From assembly GCA_965261925.1 (NCBI GenBank), contig OZ253486.1, positions 372,001 through 436,000 on the forward strand: DNA of 64,000 nt, given 5' to 3'. Positions within the stretch are counted from its first letter, which is position 1; the number at the start of each line of letters is the position of its first letter. Source of the DNA: Bin87 sp965261925 (GTDB taxonomy: Bacteria > Chloroflexota > Dehalococcoidia > Lucifugimonadales > UBA3495). Below are positions 1 through 8,366 of the stretch, one piece after another. The notes under the pieces are model-generated. The model did not search any database. It worked only from the letters and a program-made list of their open reading frames with translations, and had not been told where the DNA came from. The translations under genes and the position numbers were made by a program.

Positions 1-1
1 C

Positions 2-1009
2 ACGGAAATCCGCAGGCTCCCGCTGTTCCCGGTGACGATGCTGCTGGTATTCCTGATTTTACCGGCCGTCTTCGCTGAGCTGATCGCGCCCCATAACCCG
101 AGGCGCGGTGATCTGGACGACAGGCTGGTCCCGCCGGCCTGGTCCGGCGACGTGCTGTCCGTTCGTACGGTGGTGGAGACGGTGAACCGGGAAAACCGTC
201 AGAACGAGATCAAGCTGGGCGACGCCGAGCGAACGGTTCGCATCGGGGACGCTTCCGTCATTGGCAAAGCCGAGGGCGAAGTTCCCGTGCCGGGTGACCA
301 GATCCAGATCGTGGTCAAACCCGGCGGGCAGGCCAAGTACCTGCTCGGCACCGACAAGAACGGCATGGACATATTCAGCCGCATCGTGCATGGCGCACGG
401 CTGGCGCTAGTGGTGTCCTTGATGGCGATCTTCGTGTCGGGGCTGATCGGCACCGTTTTGGGCATATTAGCCGGCTACTATGGCGGCTGGGTTGACACTG
501 TGGTCATGCGCCTCGTTGATATGTCCTTGTCGATTTCGCTGATCCTGGTTGCGCTGGTACTCGCGGCGACCCTGGGGCCACGCATCGAGAACGTGCTGAT
601 CGTGGTTTGTCTATTCCTCTGGTCGCGTTACGCCCGGTTGATCCGCGGGGAGACGCTGGCGCTCAAGACCCAGGACTTCATCGCCAGGTCGCAGGTGGCC
701 GGATCTTCGCAGATCCGTATCATGCTGCGCCACATATTCCCCAACCTGGTGAATACCATCATCGTGCTGGCTACGCTCCAGCTAGGGTTCGTAATCCTCC
801 TGGAAGCCGGCCTGAGCTTCCTTGGCGCCGGCATCCCCCGTCCCAATCCGGCGTGGGGTGTCATGGTGGCCGATGGGCGGGAACTGATCATCGACTCGTG
901 GTGGGTTTCCTTCTTCCCCGGGCTGGGGATCCTGTTCACGGTGCTGTCCGTGAACCTGCTGGGCGACTGGCTGCGCGACCGGTTGGATCCCAAGCAGCGC
1001 AATGTCTAG
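2..1009 (+). CDS. ABC transporter permease, DppC/OppC type (5' end outside window)
   Basis: Inner-membrane permease subunit of a dipeptide/oligopeptide-type ABC importer. The frame is open to the left edge of the window, so the true start probably lies upstream; an internal GTG at 32 would give 325 residues. Counted from that GTG, a first membrane helix lies near residues 3-19, the family signature GTDKNGMD near 106-113, several helices follow, and the cytoplasmic EAA loop (ARSQVAGSSQIRIMLRHIFPN) near 218-238 contacts the ATPase. The periplasmic stretch between helix 1 and the GTD motif is about 85 residues, roughly twice the usual length, which is odd. The partner permease, ATPases and binding protein must lie to the left. 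Family assignment is firm; the substrate is unknown. Confidence 0.9.
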   Translation, partial: TEIRRLPLFPVTMLLVFLILPAVFAELIAPHNPRRGDLDDRLVPPAWSGDVLSVRTVVETVNRENRQNEIKLGDAERTVRIGDASVIGKAEGEVPVPGDQIQIVVKPGGQAKYLLGTDKNGMDIFSRIVHGARLALVVSLMAIFVSGLIGTVLGILAGYYGGWVDTVVMRLVDMSLSISLILVALVLAATLGPRIENVLIVVCLFLWSRYARLIRGETLALKTQDFIARSQVAGSSQIRIMLRHIFPNLVNTIIVLATLQLGFVILLEAGLSFLGAGIPRPNPAWGVMVADGRELIIDSWWVSFFPGLGILFTVLSVNLLGDWLRDRLDPKQRNV

Positions 1010-1038
1010 CTGCTTCCGCCAACCTTGTGTCGGTAATG

Positions 1039-1064
1039 TAGGGGCGAATGAATATTCGCCCCTA
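1039..1064. repeat. Perfect inverted repeat after the permease gene
   Basis: TAGGGGCGAAT and ATTCGCCCCTA form an 11-bp perfect stem around a 4-nt loop (1050-1053), 30 bases after the permease stop. No T-run follows, so it is only a possible terminator. It could equally be a dispersed palindromic element of the REP type. A similar G-rich palindrome lies at 21191-21218. Confidence 0.7.
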
Positions 1065-1067
1065 TCG

Positions 1068-1073
1068 GTATAA
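1068..1073 (+). promoter_or_regulatory. Possible -10 box overlapping a start codon
   Basis: A perfect TATAAT whose last bases run into the ATG at 1073 (TATAATG). If it is used, transcription would begin about 7 bases later and translation would have to start at an internal codon such as ATG 1082. No convincing -35 is seen because the inverted repeat occupies that position. This is a sequence match only. Confidence 0.3.
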
Positions 1074-2428
1074 TGAGCGCCATGCAGGAACAGGATCAGC
1101 CGGCGCAGCTGCCCGACTGGATTGAGCGCAGCGACCGCACGGCGCGGCGGCGCTATCGGATGCGTCTGGCGAGACCGGCCATCGCGGCCGGGGCACTGGT
1201 GCTGGTCGCCATCTTAGGATGGATATTCTGGTTCAGCCTGCCCAATCCGGTGCGCTGGTTTGCGGGAAGCCCGTCGGCCGCCGCGTCATCCTCGTCCAAC
1301 GCCGGCCGCTGGTCGATGCTGGGTTACGGCACCAATCTCAATGGGTTCATTTCCGAGGTGGAGCGACAACCCGACGGCCGCGTGATCTGGTCCCGGGACC
1401 TGGGGCCGTACACTCGCTCCGCGCCGCTGGTGGCGGATGGCAAGGTGTTCGTCGGCGGGCATTTCCAGGTGTCGGCCCTGGACGCCGAAACGGGCGAGCA
1501 GTTGTGGTCGGTGGAAACCCCGGGCCCCATGGACCATGCCACGACCATCGCCAACAACAACCTGATGTTTGTGGGCATGACCAACCACCGTATGCTGGCG
1601 CTGGACCAGGACACGGGAGAGCAGACCTGGGACTTCAAGGCACACCTGCCCATTTCGGCCTCCGCACTGGTGCACAACGGCGTCGCCTACGTCACTTCAG
1701 CCGGAAACATCATCTACGGCCTGGATGCCCAGACCGGCGAACAGCTCTGGAAGCACAAGCTGCGGGGGAACGTGAAGACCATCCCCGCGCTGCGGGACGG
1801 CCGGATTTACGTGGCGGACGACGAGGGCAACCTGTACTTCATCGATGCCGACGACGGCCGGCGCCGGTTGCGGTTCCTGACGGCTGGTTCAGCATCCGGG
1901 CCCCCGGTGGTAACGAACGACACGGTGTATTTCCCGTCGGGCGGCACGCTGTACGCCATTGACACCGACGTAAAGGGCATGCCCGGGCTCTACTGGATCA
2001 AGCGCGCCTGGTTCCAGGTGTGGATCTGGCAGGTACCATTCGTCCCGGCGCCGCCGGCCCAGCGCGGAGAGCGGTGGCGGTTCGCGCCGGAGGATCGAGC
2101 GTCCCAGGGAGTGGTCGGCTCACCCGCGATCGCCGCGGGCGTGTACTACATCGGCGACAGCGACGGCCTGTTCTACGCCCGTGATGCCGCCACCGACGGC
2201 GAGTTATGGAGGTTCGAGGCCGGCGGCGGGATTGTCAGTTCCCCAATCATCCTGGGCGACCGCGTGTATTTCGGCACGCGGGCCGGCATTCTCCGCGCGT
2301 TGAACCGCGCCGACGGCTCGGTAGTATGGGAACTGGATCTGGGCGGGCCAATAGAATTGCCGCCGGCCTACGCCGACGGCAGGTTGTACGTCCGCACCGC
2401 CGATGGGCGACTGCACGCGGTGGACTAG
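1073..2428 (+). CDS. PQQ-like beta-propeller repeat protein, membrane-anchored
   Basis: 451-residue protein with a short basic N-terminus, one hydrophobic anchor around residues 33-55, and then an extracytoplasmic domain of PQQ-enzyme-type repeats. The repeats are visible as recurring LDAETGEQLW, LDQDTGEQTW and LDAQTGEQLW units, each preceded by a strand such as VADGKVFVGG. The fold is a beta-propeller as in BamB and quinoprotein dehydrogenases. No dehydrogenase active-site residues or haem site are obvious, so a scaffold or binding role is more likely than catalysis. The start could be ATG 1073 or ATG 1082; neither has a clear ribosome-binding site. It stands alone between the permease and a convergent minus-strand block. 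The fold call is sound; the function is unknown. Confidence 0.8.
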   Translation: MSAMQEQDQPAQLPDWIERSDRTARRRYRMRLARPAIAAGALVLVAILGWIFWFSLPNPVRWFAGSPSAAASSSSNAGRWSMLGYGTNLNGFISEVERQPDGRVIWSRDLGPYTRSAPLVADGKVFVGGHFQVSALDAETGEQLWSVETPGPMDHATTIANNNLMFVGMTNHRMLALDQDTGEQTWDFKAHLPISASALVHNGVAYVTSAGNIIYGLDAQTGEQLWKHKLRGNVKTIPALRDGRIYVADDEGNLYFIDADDGRRRLRFLTAGSASGPPVVTNDTVYFPSGGTLYAIDTDVKGMPGLYWIKRAWFQVWIWQVPFVPAPPAQRGERWRFAPEDRASQGVVGSPAIAAGVYYIGDSDGLFYARDAATDGELWRFEAGGGIVSSPIILGDRVYFGTRAGILRALNRADGSVVWELDLGGPIELPPAYADGRLYVRTADGRLHAVD

Positions 2429-2456
2429 CCCTGGTTCCTGGCCCCTGGGGAGACGC

Positions 2457-3023
2457 CTACCAGTCCAGGATGTCACGCACTGAACAGCGGAATTCGGGCA
2501 GCACGGAGCCACCGTCCAGCTCGTCGTCCTCGGTGTAGACGAGCGTTGGCTTGCCCAGGGGGTGCGCGGCCACCACCCTTGCCACGGGATAGACCGCCCA
2601 CACCAGTGGTACTCCGTGGCTCTGCCACATGGCTACCCGCTCGCTCATGTATCGCGCGCTGTCACCGGGAGAGACTATCTCGACCACCAGATCGGGTACG
2701 ACCTCGTAGAAGCCGCGGATTTTTACGTCCAGCGGCAGTTTTTCGGCAGAGATGAAGGCTACATCCGGTTCCCGCACTGTGTCGGGATCCCGCTCCAGAA
2801 ATACGCCAGCATCGGATGTCGAAACCCGCCCCAAACGAAGGGGACGGACATGATTCACCAGCACTGACGTTAGTGCGGCCGCGATTTCGCTGTGCTCTCC
2901 ATTCGCCGACACGGTTTTGCTCACCACTCCTTTGACCAACTCACCCTTGACGACCCGCTGCTCGCATAGCCGGAGGAACTCGTGGGCGGTGAGTAACTTC
3001 TCGCCGATGGGCGTAGTAGTCAT
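2457..3023 (-). CDS. Uma2 family endonuclease (DUF820)
   Basis: 188-residue protein of the Uma2/DUF820 family, a PD-(D/E)XK nuclease-fold group common in Chloroflexota and cyanobacteria with no settled physiological role. Family landmarks are PDVAF at residues 86-90 and DLVVEIVSP at 111-119, with D87 and E115 as the likely metal ligands, followed by the helix leading to GVPLVWAVYP. The start is ATG 3023, because GGGAG lies 7 bases upstream; the frame is open further up but has no family similarity there. It follows the hydrolase gene by 41 bases and may be cotranscribed with it. A second Uma2 gene lies at 7373-8176. Confidence 0.85.
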   Translation of the reverse strand: MTTTPIGEKLLTAHEFLRLCEQRVVKGELVKGVVSKTVSANGEHSEIAAALTSVLVNHVRPLRLGRVSTSDAGVFLERDPDTVREPDVAFISAEKLPLDVKIRGFYEVVPDLVVEIVSPGDSARYMSERVAMWQSHGVPLVWAVYPVARVVAAHPLGKPTLVYTEDDELDGGSVLPEFRCSVRDILDW

Positions 3024-3064
3024 CGTTATCTCCCATGCCGCCTGATGTAGCGCAAAACGCCGGC

Positions 3065-3844
3065 CTAGAGGAAAGCCAGCGCGGTCTGCACGAAGTCGTC
3101 GGGTTTCTCGATCTGGGGAGAGTGCCCGCAGTTGGAGATCACCGTGACCTGGGATCCCGCGAGCGCTTGCTGGTAGAGGTCGGCGCACTCCACCGGGACC
3201 AGATTGTCGTTTTCGCCCCACACGATGTGTGTAGGGATGCTGACGCGGGCCAGCTTGGCCGGCAGCCGCGGGTTGTACATATAGGGCTTCCAGGTCAACC
3301 GGATGGCCATCTCCCGGTCGCCCTCCGCCTGATCGGTCTGTTCCGGCGTCGGGTCCGAGCCGAACATCTCGTCCCATTCCGGCACCTGGCTCGGGTCATG
3401 GTAGACCAGGTCGCGGATCTGTTGGGGGTTGATGATGAAGATGTCGGTGATCTCGCCATCCACCGGCTTGATGCCGGCGGCGCCCACCAGCATCACCTTG
3501 CTGAAGGCGTGGCCGGTCATCGATAGCATCTCCGCGGCCAGCCAGCCGCCCATCGAGAACCCGATGGCGCGGACGTTTTCCAACCCTTCCTGCTCCTGGT
3601 ACCAGGTATAGAAACAGGCTAGGTCCTGCATGTTCTCGACCCAGCCGGGCCGGTCACTCTTGCCGTAACCGGGATGCGAAGGCAGGTAAACGGTGAACTT
3701 CTCGGCCAGGGCGTGGGCGTAACGCCGGGGGCCGGCGTTGCCGCCGGCGCCGTGCAACACCAGCAGCGGATCGCCGCTGCCGCCCTTGTACACCTGAAGG
3801 TTGCCGCCGGCGACGGAGATGGTTTCCTCGGTGAAGTTTGCCAT
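3065..3844 (-). CDS. Alpha/beta hydrolase
   Basis: 259-residue alpha/beta-hydrolase-fold enzyme, likely cytoplasmic, cleaving an ester, C-C or related bond. The oxyanion segment HGAGGN is at 31-36. The nucleophile elbow GFSMGG is at 95-100 with Ser97. The acid is probably Asp213 in GENDNLVP, and the catalytic His is His241 in NCGHSPQIEKP, so the full triad is present. The arrangement resembles meta-cleavage-product hydrolases. AAGGAG lies about 10 bases before the ATG. It sits 44 bases downstream of an LLM flavin oxidoreductase on the same strand, which suggests an oxygenase-hydrolase pair acting on one substrate; the substrate is unknown. Confidence 0.9.
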   Translation of the reverse strand: MANFTEETISVAGGNLQVYKGGSGDPLLVLHGAGGNAGPRRYAHALAEKFTVYLPSHPGYGKSDRPGWVENMQDLACFYTWYQEQEGLENVRAIGFSMGGWLAAEMLSMTGHAFSKVMLVGAAGIKPVDGEITDIFIINPQQIRDLVYHDPSQVPEWDEMFGSDPTPEQTDQAEGDREMAIRLTWKPYMYNPRLPAKLARVSIPTHIVWGENDNLVPVECADLYQQALAGSQVTVISNCGHSPQIEKPDDFVQTALAFL

Positions 3845-3888
3845 TGGGGTTATGCTCCTTGCTTCATGAACGGTCGATTGAGCAGCGC

Positions 3889-5124
3889 TTACATCCTGGT
3901 AAGCCCGGGCTGTGCACCTTCCTTCTGGAAGGGGTCGGTCAGCTCCAGCTCTTCTCCGATTTCGCGCAGTGCCGGCAGCACCTCCTGGCCCATCAGCTCC
4001 AGGCAGCGCATCGTATCCTCATGGCTGATGGAGCCGTCGTTAGTCCACACGGCCAGGATGCCGGGGCGCATGAAGCTCAGCACCTCGCGCAGCTGGCTAA
4101 TCACGGTATCGGGGCTGCCGATGATCCACCGCTTGGAGTCCAGGATGGAGTCGTACGCCGCTCCGTCCAGGCCGCCCACGCGGAACGGGTCGCTGCGGAC
4201 CTGCTCGCGCAGGCGCAGGAAGCGCGGGTCATCGCTGCGGCTGCCGTAGCCCACCGGCGAGGCGTAGTCGCGGGGCAGAGGGATGCGGCCCACGCCGATG
4301 TTGCCCACCATGTAGCCCTTGCCCACGTCGTAGGCCTTCTCGTCGGTGTCCTGTACATGGATGCGAACCAGGTAGCCGAAGTTCTCAGGGCCGGGCTCGT
4401 AGCCGTGCTCGCGGGCGGTCTCGGCGTAGATGGCCTTCATGTCCTGCGTGCCCTGCGGGTCAGTTTCCAGGAAGATGTACGGGTAGTTGCGCTCGGCGCA
4501 CCACACCAGGGTTTCAGGGCTGCCCGTGCCGGGGATCCAAACCGGCGGGTGCGGCTTCTGCATCGGGGTCTGGAACGGATTGACCACGCGGAATTGGTAG
4601 TGCTCACCTTCCCAACGGAAGGGGCCGGGCGTGGTCCAGGTCTTGATGACCAGGTCGTGGGCTTCTTCGAAGCGCGCCCGGTTGTGCAGCGGGTTGGTGT
4701 TGGTGGCCAGGCTCTCCACACCGGTGCCGCGCACGAAGCCGGATACCAGCCGACCGCCGGAGATCATGTCGATCTCGGCCAGCTCTTCCGCCAACCGGAT
4801 GGGGTTGTCGAAAATGGGCAGCGGATTGCCCAGGAGCACAATCTTGGAGTTCTTGGTGTTGCGGGCCAGGATGGCCGCTTCCAGGTTCATGGTCGCGCCC
4901 AGGCAGGTGGGCGTATTGTGGTGCTCGTTGAGCATCAGGCCGTCGAAGCCCACCTCCTCCGAGTACTCGTACTCGTCGAGGTACATGTTGTAGAGGTAAT
5001 GGCCTTCCTGGGGGTCGAAGTTGGAGTTGGAGAAGGTGAGCCTCACCGCCTCGTTGGGCGAGTTGCGCACGTCCTCCTCGGTGTAATTCACGTAAGCCCG
5101 TTCGGTAAAACGCATCAGGAACAT
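3889..5124 (-). CDS. LLM class flavin-dependent oxidoreductase
   Basis: 411-residue TIM-barrel enzyme of the bacterial-luciferase-like superfamily, which uses reduced FMN or F420 for oxygenation or hydride transfer. Diagnostic segments are FDGLMLNEHHN near residues 60-70 (barrel strand with the conserved Glu-His-His), then RLAEELAEIDMISGGRL and GFVRGTG, typical of the family. It is longer than most members (about 330-370) because of an extended N-terminus and C-terminus. GGAGG lies 8 bases before the ATG. It is the first gene of a likely operon with the alpha/beta hydrolase and the Uma2 gene. Three further LLM genes lie at 6162, 34842 and 60853. Cofactor and substrate cannot be read from sequence. 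Confidence 0.9.
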   Translation of the reverse strand: MFLMRFTERAYVNYTEEDVRNSPNEAVRLTFSNSNFDPQEGHYLYNMYLDEYEYSEEVGFDGLMLNEHHNTPTCLGATMNLEAAILARNTKNSKIVLLGNPLPIFDNPIRLAEELAEIDMISGGRLVSGFVRGTGVESLATNTNPLHNRARFEEAHDLVIKTWTTPGPFRWEGEHYQFRVVNPFQTPMQKPHPPVWIPGTGSPETLVWCAERNYPYIFLETDPQGTQDMKAIYAETAREHGYEPGPENFGYLVRIHVQDTDEKAYDVGKGYMVGNIGVGRIPLPRDYASPVGYGSRSDDPRFLRLREQVRSDPFRVGGLDGAAYDSILDSKRWIIGSPDTVISQLREVLSFMRPGILAVWTNDGSISHEDTMRCLELMGQEVLPALREIGEELELTDPFQKEGAQPGLTRM

Positions 5125-5204
5125 TCGAAAGCCTCCTGCGGTGGGTTAGCCTGAGCGGTGGTCGGCTTGATTAGGCGCATGATACACCGTCGGACCGAGG
5201 GCCG

Positions 5205-6140
5205 CTAAATTTCATCTGTGAAGTAGTTCTCGTCCAGCGACTTTACGTCATACGTACGCTGAGTGAAGACTCCGACGTTGTGCTGGATCATAAGTCCCGC
5301 GAGCACGGGCCCATCAATCAGACTAATGATTTTGTTTCCCTTGGAGATGTCGGCGGCGGTTTGTCTGGCGTTCCCGCTGAAAGAAGATGCGGTAATGAAC
5401 ACGCCTTTCGAAGCGCCAAATGTATCGAGACTGCCGGCGAACTGCTGAATGTCAGCCGGCGAAATCTGTTTATCGTTCCACCGTTTGGCCTGAACGTAGA
5501 CTTTTTCCAAGCCTAGGGAGTCCTGATTGATGATCCCGTCTACGCCACCGTCGCCGCTTTTACCCGTATGTTCTGCCCGGCCGTAGCCCATCGCTGCCAA
5601 TAGTTCGATCACCAATTTCTCGAACTGTTTCGGAGACACGAGAGATATCGCCTCTTGAAGGTCGCTGGCTAGTTTCTCCCTGGTCTGCGCGAAAGACTGA
5701 TCCATCTGTTCGTCGGGGGCAGCGTCCTCAAGGTCGGCCCTTTCAACTACAGTTGGGACGACTACTGGTGGCGCAGACTGGTCCCCTTCTGTCGTTGTGT
5801 CCTGATCCTGCGATGGTTGTGCGATCATCGCTGTCAGGGTTTTTCGTTCAATCGTGCCAGAATGGCTGAGCAGATATGCCTCTCCTTCTGGAGTACTCAC
5901 AAACATGCCCCTCGACGGCGAGTGCAGTAGCCCAGCATGCTTGAAAGACCAAGCCACCCAACGCACGCGGTTGTAAAACTTCTCTTCTCCCGTCGACAAA
6001 ACTTCCGCCAGATTTATTTCTGTGACGTCGAAAAGGTCGATTAGGTACTTTCTGATCTCGCGAACGTGCACCGCATCATCAGAATTTACAACCATTTCCA
6101 AAGCGGGTCTGGTCAGTTCATTGAATGCAGGCAGTGCCAT
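5205..6140 (-). CDS. Mrr-type restriction endonuclease
   Basis: 311-residue protein with the two-domain layout of E. coli Mrr, a type IV enzyme that cuts modified foreign DNA. The N-terminal winged-helix domain (Mrr_N, about residues 5-95) is followed by an acidic, low-complexity linker (about 105-150) and a C-terminal nuclease domain. The PD-(D/E)XK core is visible as LVIELLAAMGYGRAE, GDGGVDG with Asp201, and VQAKRW with Gln217 and Lys219. No methylase or specificity subunit is adjacent, consistent with a stand-alone modification-dependent enzyme. AGGAG lies 10 bases before the ATG. It sits between two LLM genes on the same strand. Codon use looks more AT-rich than its neighbours, compatible with transfer. 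Confidence 0.88.
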   Translation of the reverse strand: MALPAFNELTRPALEMVVNSDDAVHVREIRKYLIDLFDVTEINLAEVLSTGEEKFYNRVRWVAWSFKHAGLLHSPSRGMFVSTPEGEAYLLSHSGTIERKTLTAMIAQPSQDQDTTTEGDQSAPPVVVPTVVERADLEDAAPDEQMDQSFAQTREKLASDLQEAISLVSPKQFEKLVIELLAAMGYGRAEHTGKSGDGGVDGIINQDSLGLEKVYVQAKRWNDKQISPADIQQFAGSLDTFGASKGVFITASSFSGNARQTAADISKGNKIISLIDGPVLAGLMIQHNVGVFTQRTYDVKSLDENYFTDEI

Positions 6141-6161
6141 TTCTCGTCGCTCCTGAAACTT

Positions 6162-7334
6162 TTATGCGTTCACCGTGTCCTTCTTGAAATGCGGTATCAC
6201 CTCCGCCGCGAACCGGCCCATTTGCTCTTTGAACTGGCTGGTGGTGGCGCCCATGGGGAAGGCGATCATGATCTGCTCGAGGCCAGGGTACTTGTCCTGG
6301 AGCTCTTCCAGGTAGGCGATGGTGTCCTCGGGGCTGCCGGCGAACCAGGCGCGGTTGTCGATCACGTCCTGGAAATCGGTGCCGGCGGCGATGTGGCGGG
6401 CGACACCGCCGGGTCCGGTGGCGGCAATCTGCTGGTCGCTGTAGCGCAACATGCCCAGTGGCGCGGCGAACTTGACGTGCTCCTCGAACAGTGGCTCCAG
6501 CTGGCGACGGGCGCCCGCAGTGGTGTCGTCCACCATGGCCCACAGCCCGACGCAAAGACCCTCACCCAGGGCCAGGTCCCGGCCGGCACGCTGGTTGGCG
6601 GCCTGGTAGCGCTGAACCCATTCCGCCACGTACTGTTCGCCGGTACCCAGTATCACGCCCTTGATGCCCCACTTGGCCATGAAGTCCAGCGCCCGGTCTG
6701 AAGCGCTGACGATGGGCTGCCAAACGTCGACGGGTCGCGTCTTGGGACGAGGGACCAGCGTCACCTCTTTCAGGTCGTAGCCGCGATAGGGAATGTCCGG
6801 CGGGATGGTGTAGTGCTTGCCCTGATGGGAGAAGGAATCGTTGTTAAAGGCCTTCATCACGATTTCGAACTGCTCTTCAAACAGCTCGCGGTTGGCGTCG
6901 CCGTCCATCATGGGCGCGCCGAAGGACTCCACCTCGCGGGTGTGGTAGCCCCGGCCGATGCCGAAAACCACGCGGCCCCCGGTGAGGATGTCCACCATCG
7001 CGAAGTCCTCGGCCAGCCGGATGGGATGCCACATGGGCAGGATGTTGAAGCCGCAGCCGAACTTGATGCGGTTGGTGTGCTGCGCCAGGTACTGGCTCAT
7101 GATGAGCAGGTTGGGGATGCACTCGTACCCCTCGCGCTGGAAGTGGTGCTCCGCCATCCACAGGATGTCGAAGCCCAGGTCGTCGAGGAATACGGCGGCC
7201 TGGCGGGCGATGTCCATTGCCGTGGACAGCCGGTCGTTGTCGTACCAGCGGTCATTGGCGGGGATGCCATCGAACCCGATGCCGTCGCCTTCCAGGACGT
7301 GGCCGGCGTAGAGGACGGAAAAGTTTTTGATCAT
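6162..7334 (-). CDS. LLM class flavin-dependent oxidoreductase
   Basis: 390-residue luciferase-like TIM-barrel oxidoreductase. Recognisable family segments are DILWMAEHHFQREGY (strand with the Glu-His-His), HPIRLAEDFAMVDILTGGRVVFGIGRGY (the loop that follows the flavin phosphate site), and a C-terminal GSPEDTIAYLEEL helix typical of the superfamily. GGAGGG lies 8 bases upstream of the ATG. It is separated by 21 bases from the Mrr-type nuclease downstream, so the two may share a transcript even though their functions look unrelated. It is only distantly similar to the LLM enzyme at 3889, so this is not a recent duplication. Substrate unknown. Confidence 0.9.
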   Translation of the reverse strand: MIKNFSVLYAGHVLEGDGIGFDGIPANDRWYDNDRLSTAMDIARQAAVFLDDLGFDILWMAEHHFQREGYECIPNLLIMSQYLAQHTNRIKFGCGFNILPMWHPIRLAEDFAMVDILTGGRVVFGIGRGYHTREVESFGAPMMDGDANRELFEEQFEIVMKAFNNDSFSHQGKHYTIPPDIPYRGYDLKEVTLVPRPKTRPVDVWQPIVSASDRALDFMAKWGIKGVILGTGEQYVAEWVQRYQAANQRAGRDLALGEGLCVGLWAMVDDTTAGARRQLEPLFEEHVKFAAPLGMLRYSDQQIAATGPGGVARHIAAGTDFQDVIDNRAWFAGSPEDTIAYLEELQDKYPGLEQIMIAFPMGATTSQFKEQMGRFAAEVIPHFKKDTVNA

Positions 7335-7372
7335 TCGCTAATCCCTCCGGTTAGATGCTCTGCTGTTGCCCG

Positions 7373-8176
7373 TCAGCCTGCGCCGTCGTCCGGCGTCTCC
7401 GGCCCGGTCAGCTTAGTTTCGAGTTGCCTGATCCGTTCCCGAGCCTGCTGCAAATCGGCTACCGCTGCATCCCGTTCCGCTACCGCTGCATCCCGCTCCG
7501 CTTCAACCAGGGATATGTCGCACAGGTAGCGGCTCGTTTTGCGGTCGAAAAAACGCAGGTGCGATTCATCGTCAACGTCCCAGTCCCACGACGGGTTCCA
7601 ACACAGGCACAGGTCCAGAACGCCGCTGTAACCCCAGATCGTGCCATCCTCCTCCGTGTGCAGGTCGATGGGATGGTAGATGCCGTCAACCAGCACATCA
7701 CCCGCCAGGGCGTAGCCGTACAGCTCGCCGCCGGTGGGATCAACCCGCCAGTATTCGGCGATGCCAACGCTGGCGTACAGGCCGGGCTTCTCCCCGGTAT
7801 CCCGCTGGTTGGTGGTTTCGGAAGCGACTTCCAGAGCGAAGTCCGGCGGCTTGCCCGCTTCCCAGATCACATAGCCGTTGCGCTGCCGAATGGCGTCGGC
7901 TTCCACGCCGGAGGCCACGTAGAGATCCGGCCGGAAACGGTAGTTCATGTCGTACTGGTTGTAATAGACGAAGCCGTCGGTACGAACCAGGACATCGGGC
8001 CGGCCGGCGAAATGCCGGGCCACGAAGTAGCCGCTCTTGTCGATGGTGGGAGCCTGCTGCATATCGCGGCCATCCTCCAGCTCCGGGTCTGGATCCGGGC
8101 ACACGTAATCGTCGGGCAGCACGATGGGTGTGAGCTTGCGGTATGAGACGCGGGGAGGCGCAGTGCGGGTGGTCAT
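7373..8176 (-). CDS. Uma2 family endonuclease with C-terminal coiled coil
   Basis: 267-residue Uma2/DUF820 nuclease-fold protein. Core landmarks are PDVLVRTDGF, then FALEVASETTNQRD (the EVxSxxT strand carrying the catalytic Glu), and GIAEYWRVDPTGGELYGY, the canonical motif following the nuclease core. The C-terminal 45 residues form a heptad-like coiled coil built from AERDAAV units. The chosen start is ATG 8176, with GAGG about 10 bases upstream; an in-frame ATG at 8212 would add 12 residues without a better ribosome-binding site. It is larger than the other Uma2 protein at 2457 because of the tail, an arrangement frequent in this family. Confidence 0.85.
   Translation of the reverse strand: MTTRTAPPRVSYRKLTPIVLPDDYVCPDPDPELEDGRDMQQAPTIDKSGYFVARHFAGRPDVLVRTDGFVYYNQYDMNYRFRPDLYVASGVEADAIRQRNGYVIWEAGKPPDFALEVASETTNQRDTGEKPGLYASVGIAEYWRVDPTGGELYGYALAGDVLVDGIYHPIDLHTEEDGTIWGYSGVLDLCLCWNPSWDWDVDDESHLRFFDRKTSRYLCDISLVEAERDAAVAERDAAVADLQQARERIRQLETKLTGPETPDDGAG
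7458..7500. repeat. 21-bp tandem repeat inside the Uma2 gene
   Basis: Two adjacent copies of CTACCGCTGCATCCCGYTCCG differ at one base and encode the duplicated AERDAAV heptad of the coiled-coil tail. It is a likely site of copy-number change by slippage. Confidence 0.75.
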
Positions 8177-8366
8177 GGTGCTATAACCTCGGGCTGCCGG
8201 CGCGGGCGACACTGGACGCGCGGCTGACAGTTAAAGTGCCTTTGTGCTACCATCGCTATGCTACCACCGCCGCCGGAGGGTGTCATTTCGCCGTTTACAG
8301 GCGACCCACCGAGCACAAAATTCGCGCCATTCAGCGCACACGGCGGTGTGGAGACTGTTCATCCCC

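Noticed and set aside
3838..5154. 438-residue open frame opposite the LLM gene at 3889
   Set aside because: Shadow of the LLM gene; no ribosome-binding site or domain.
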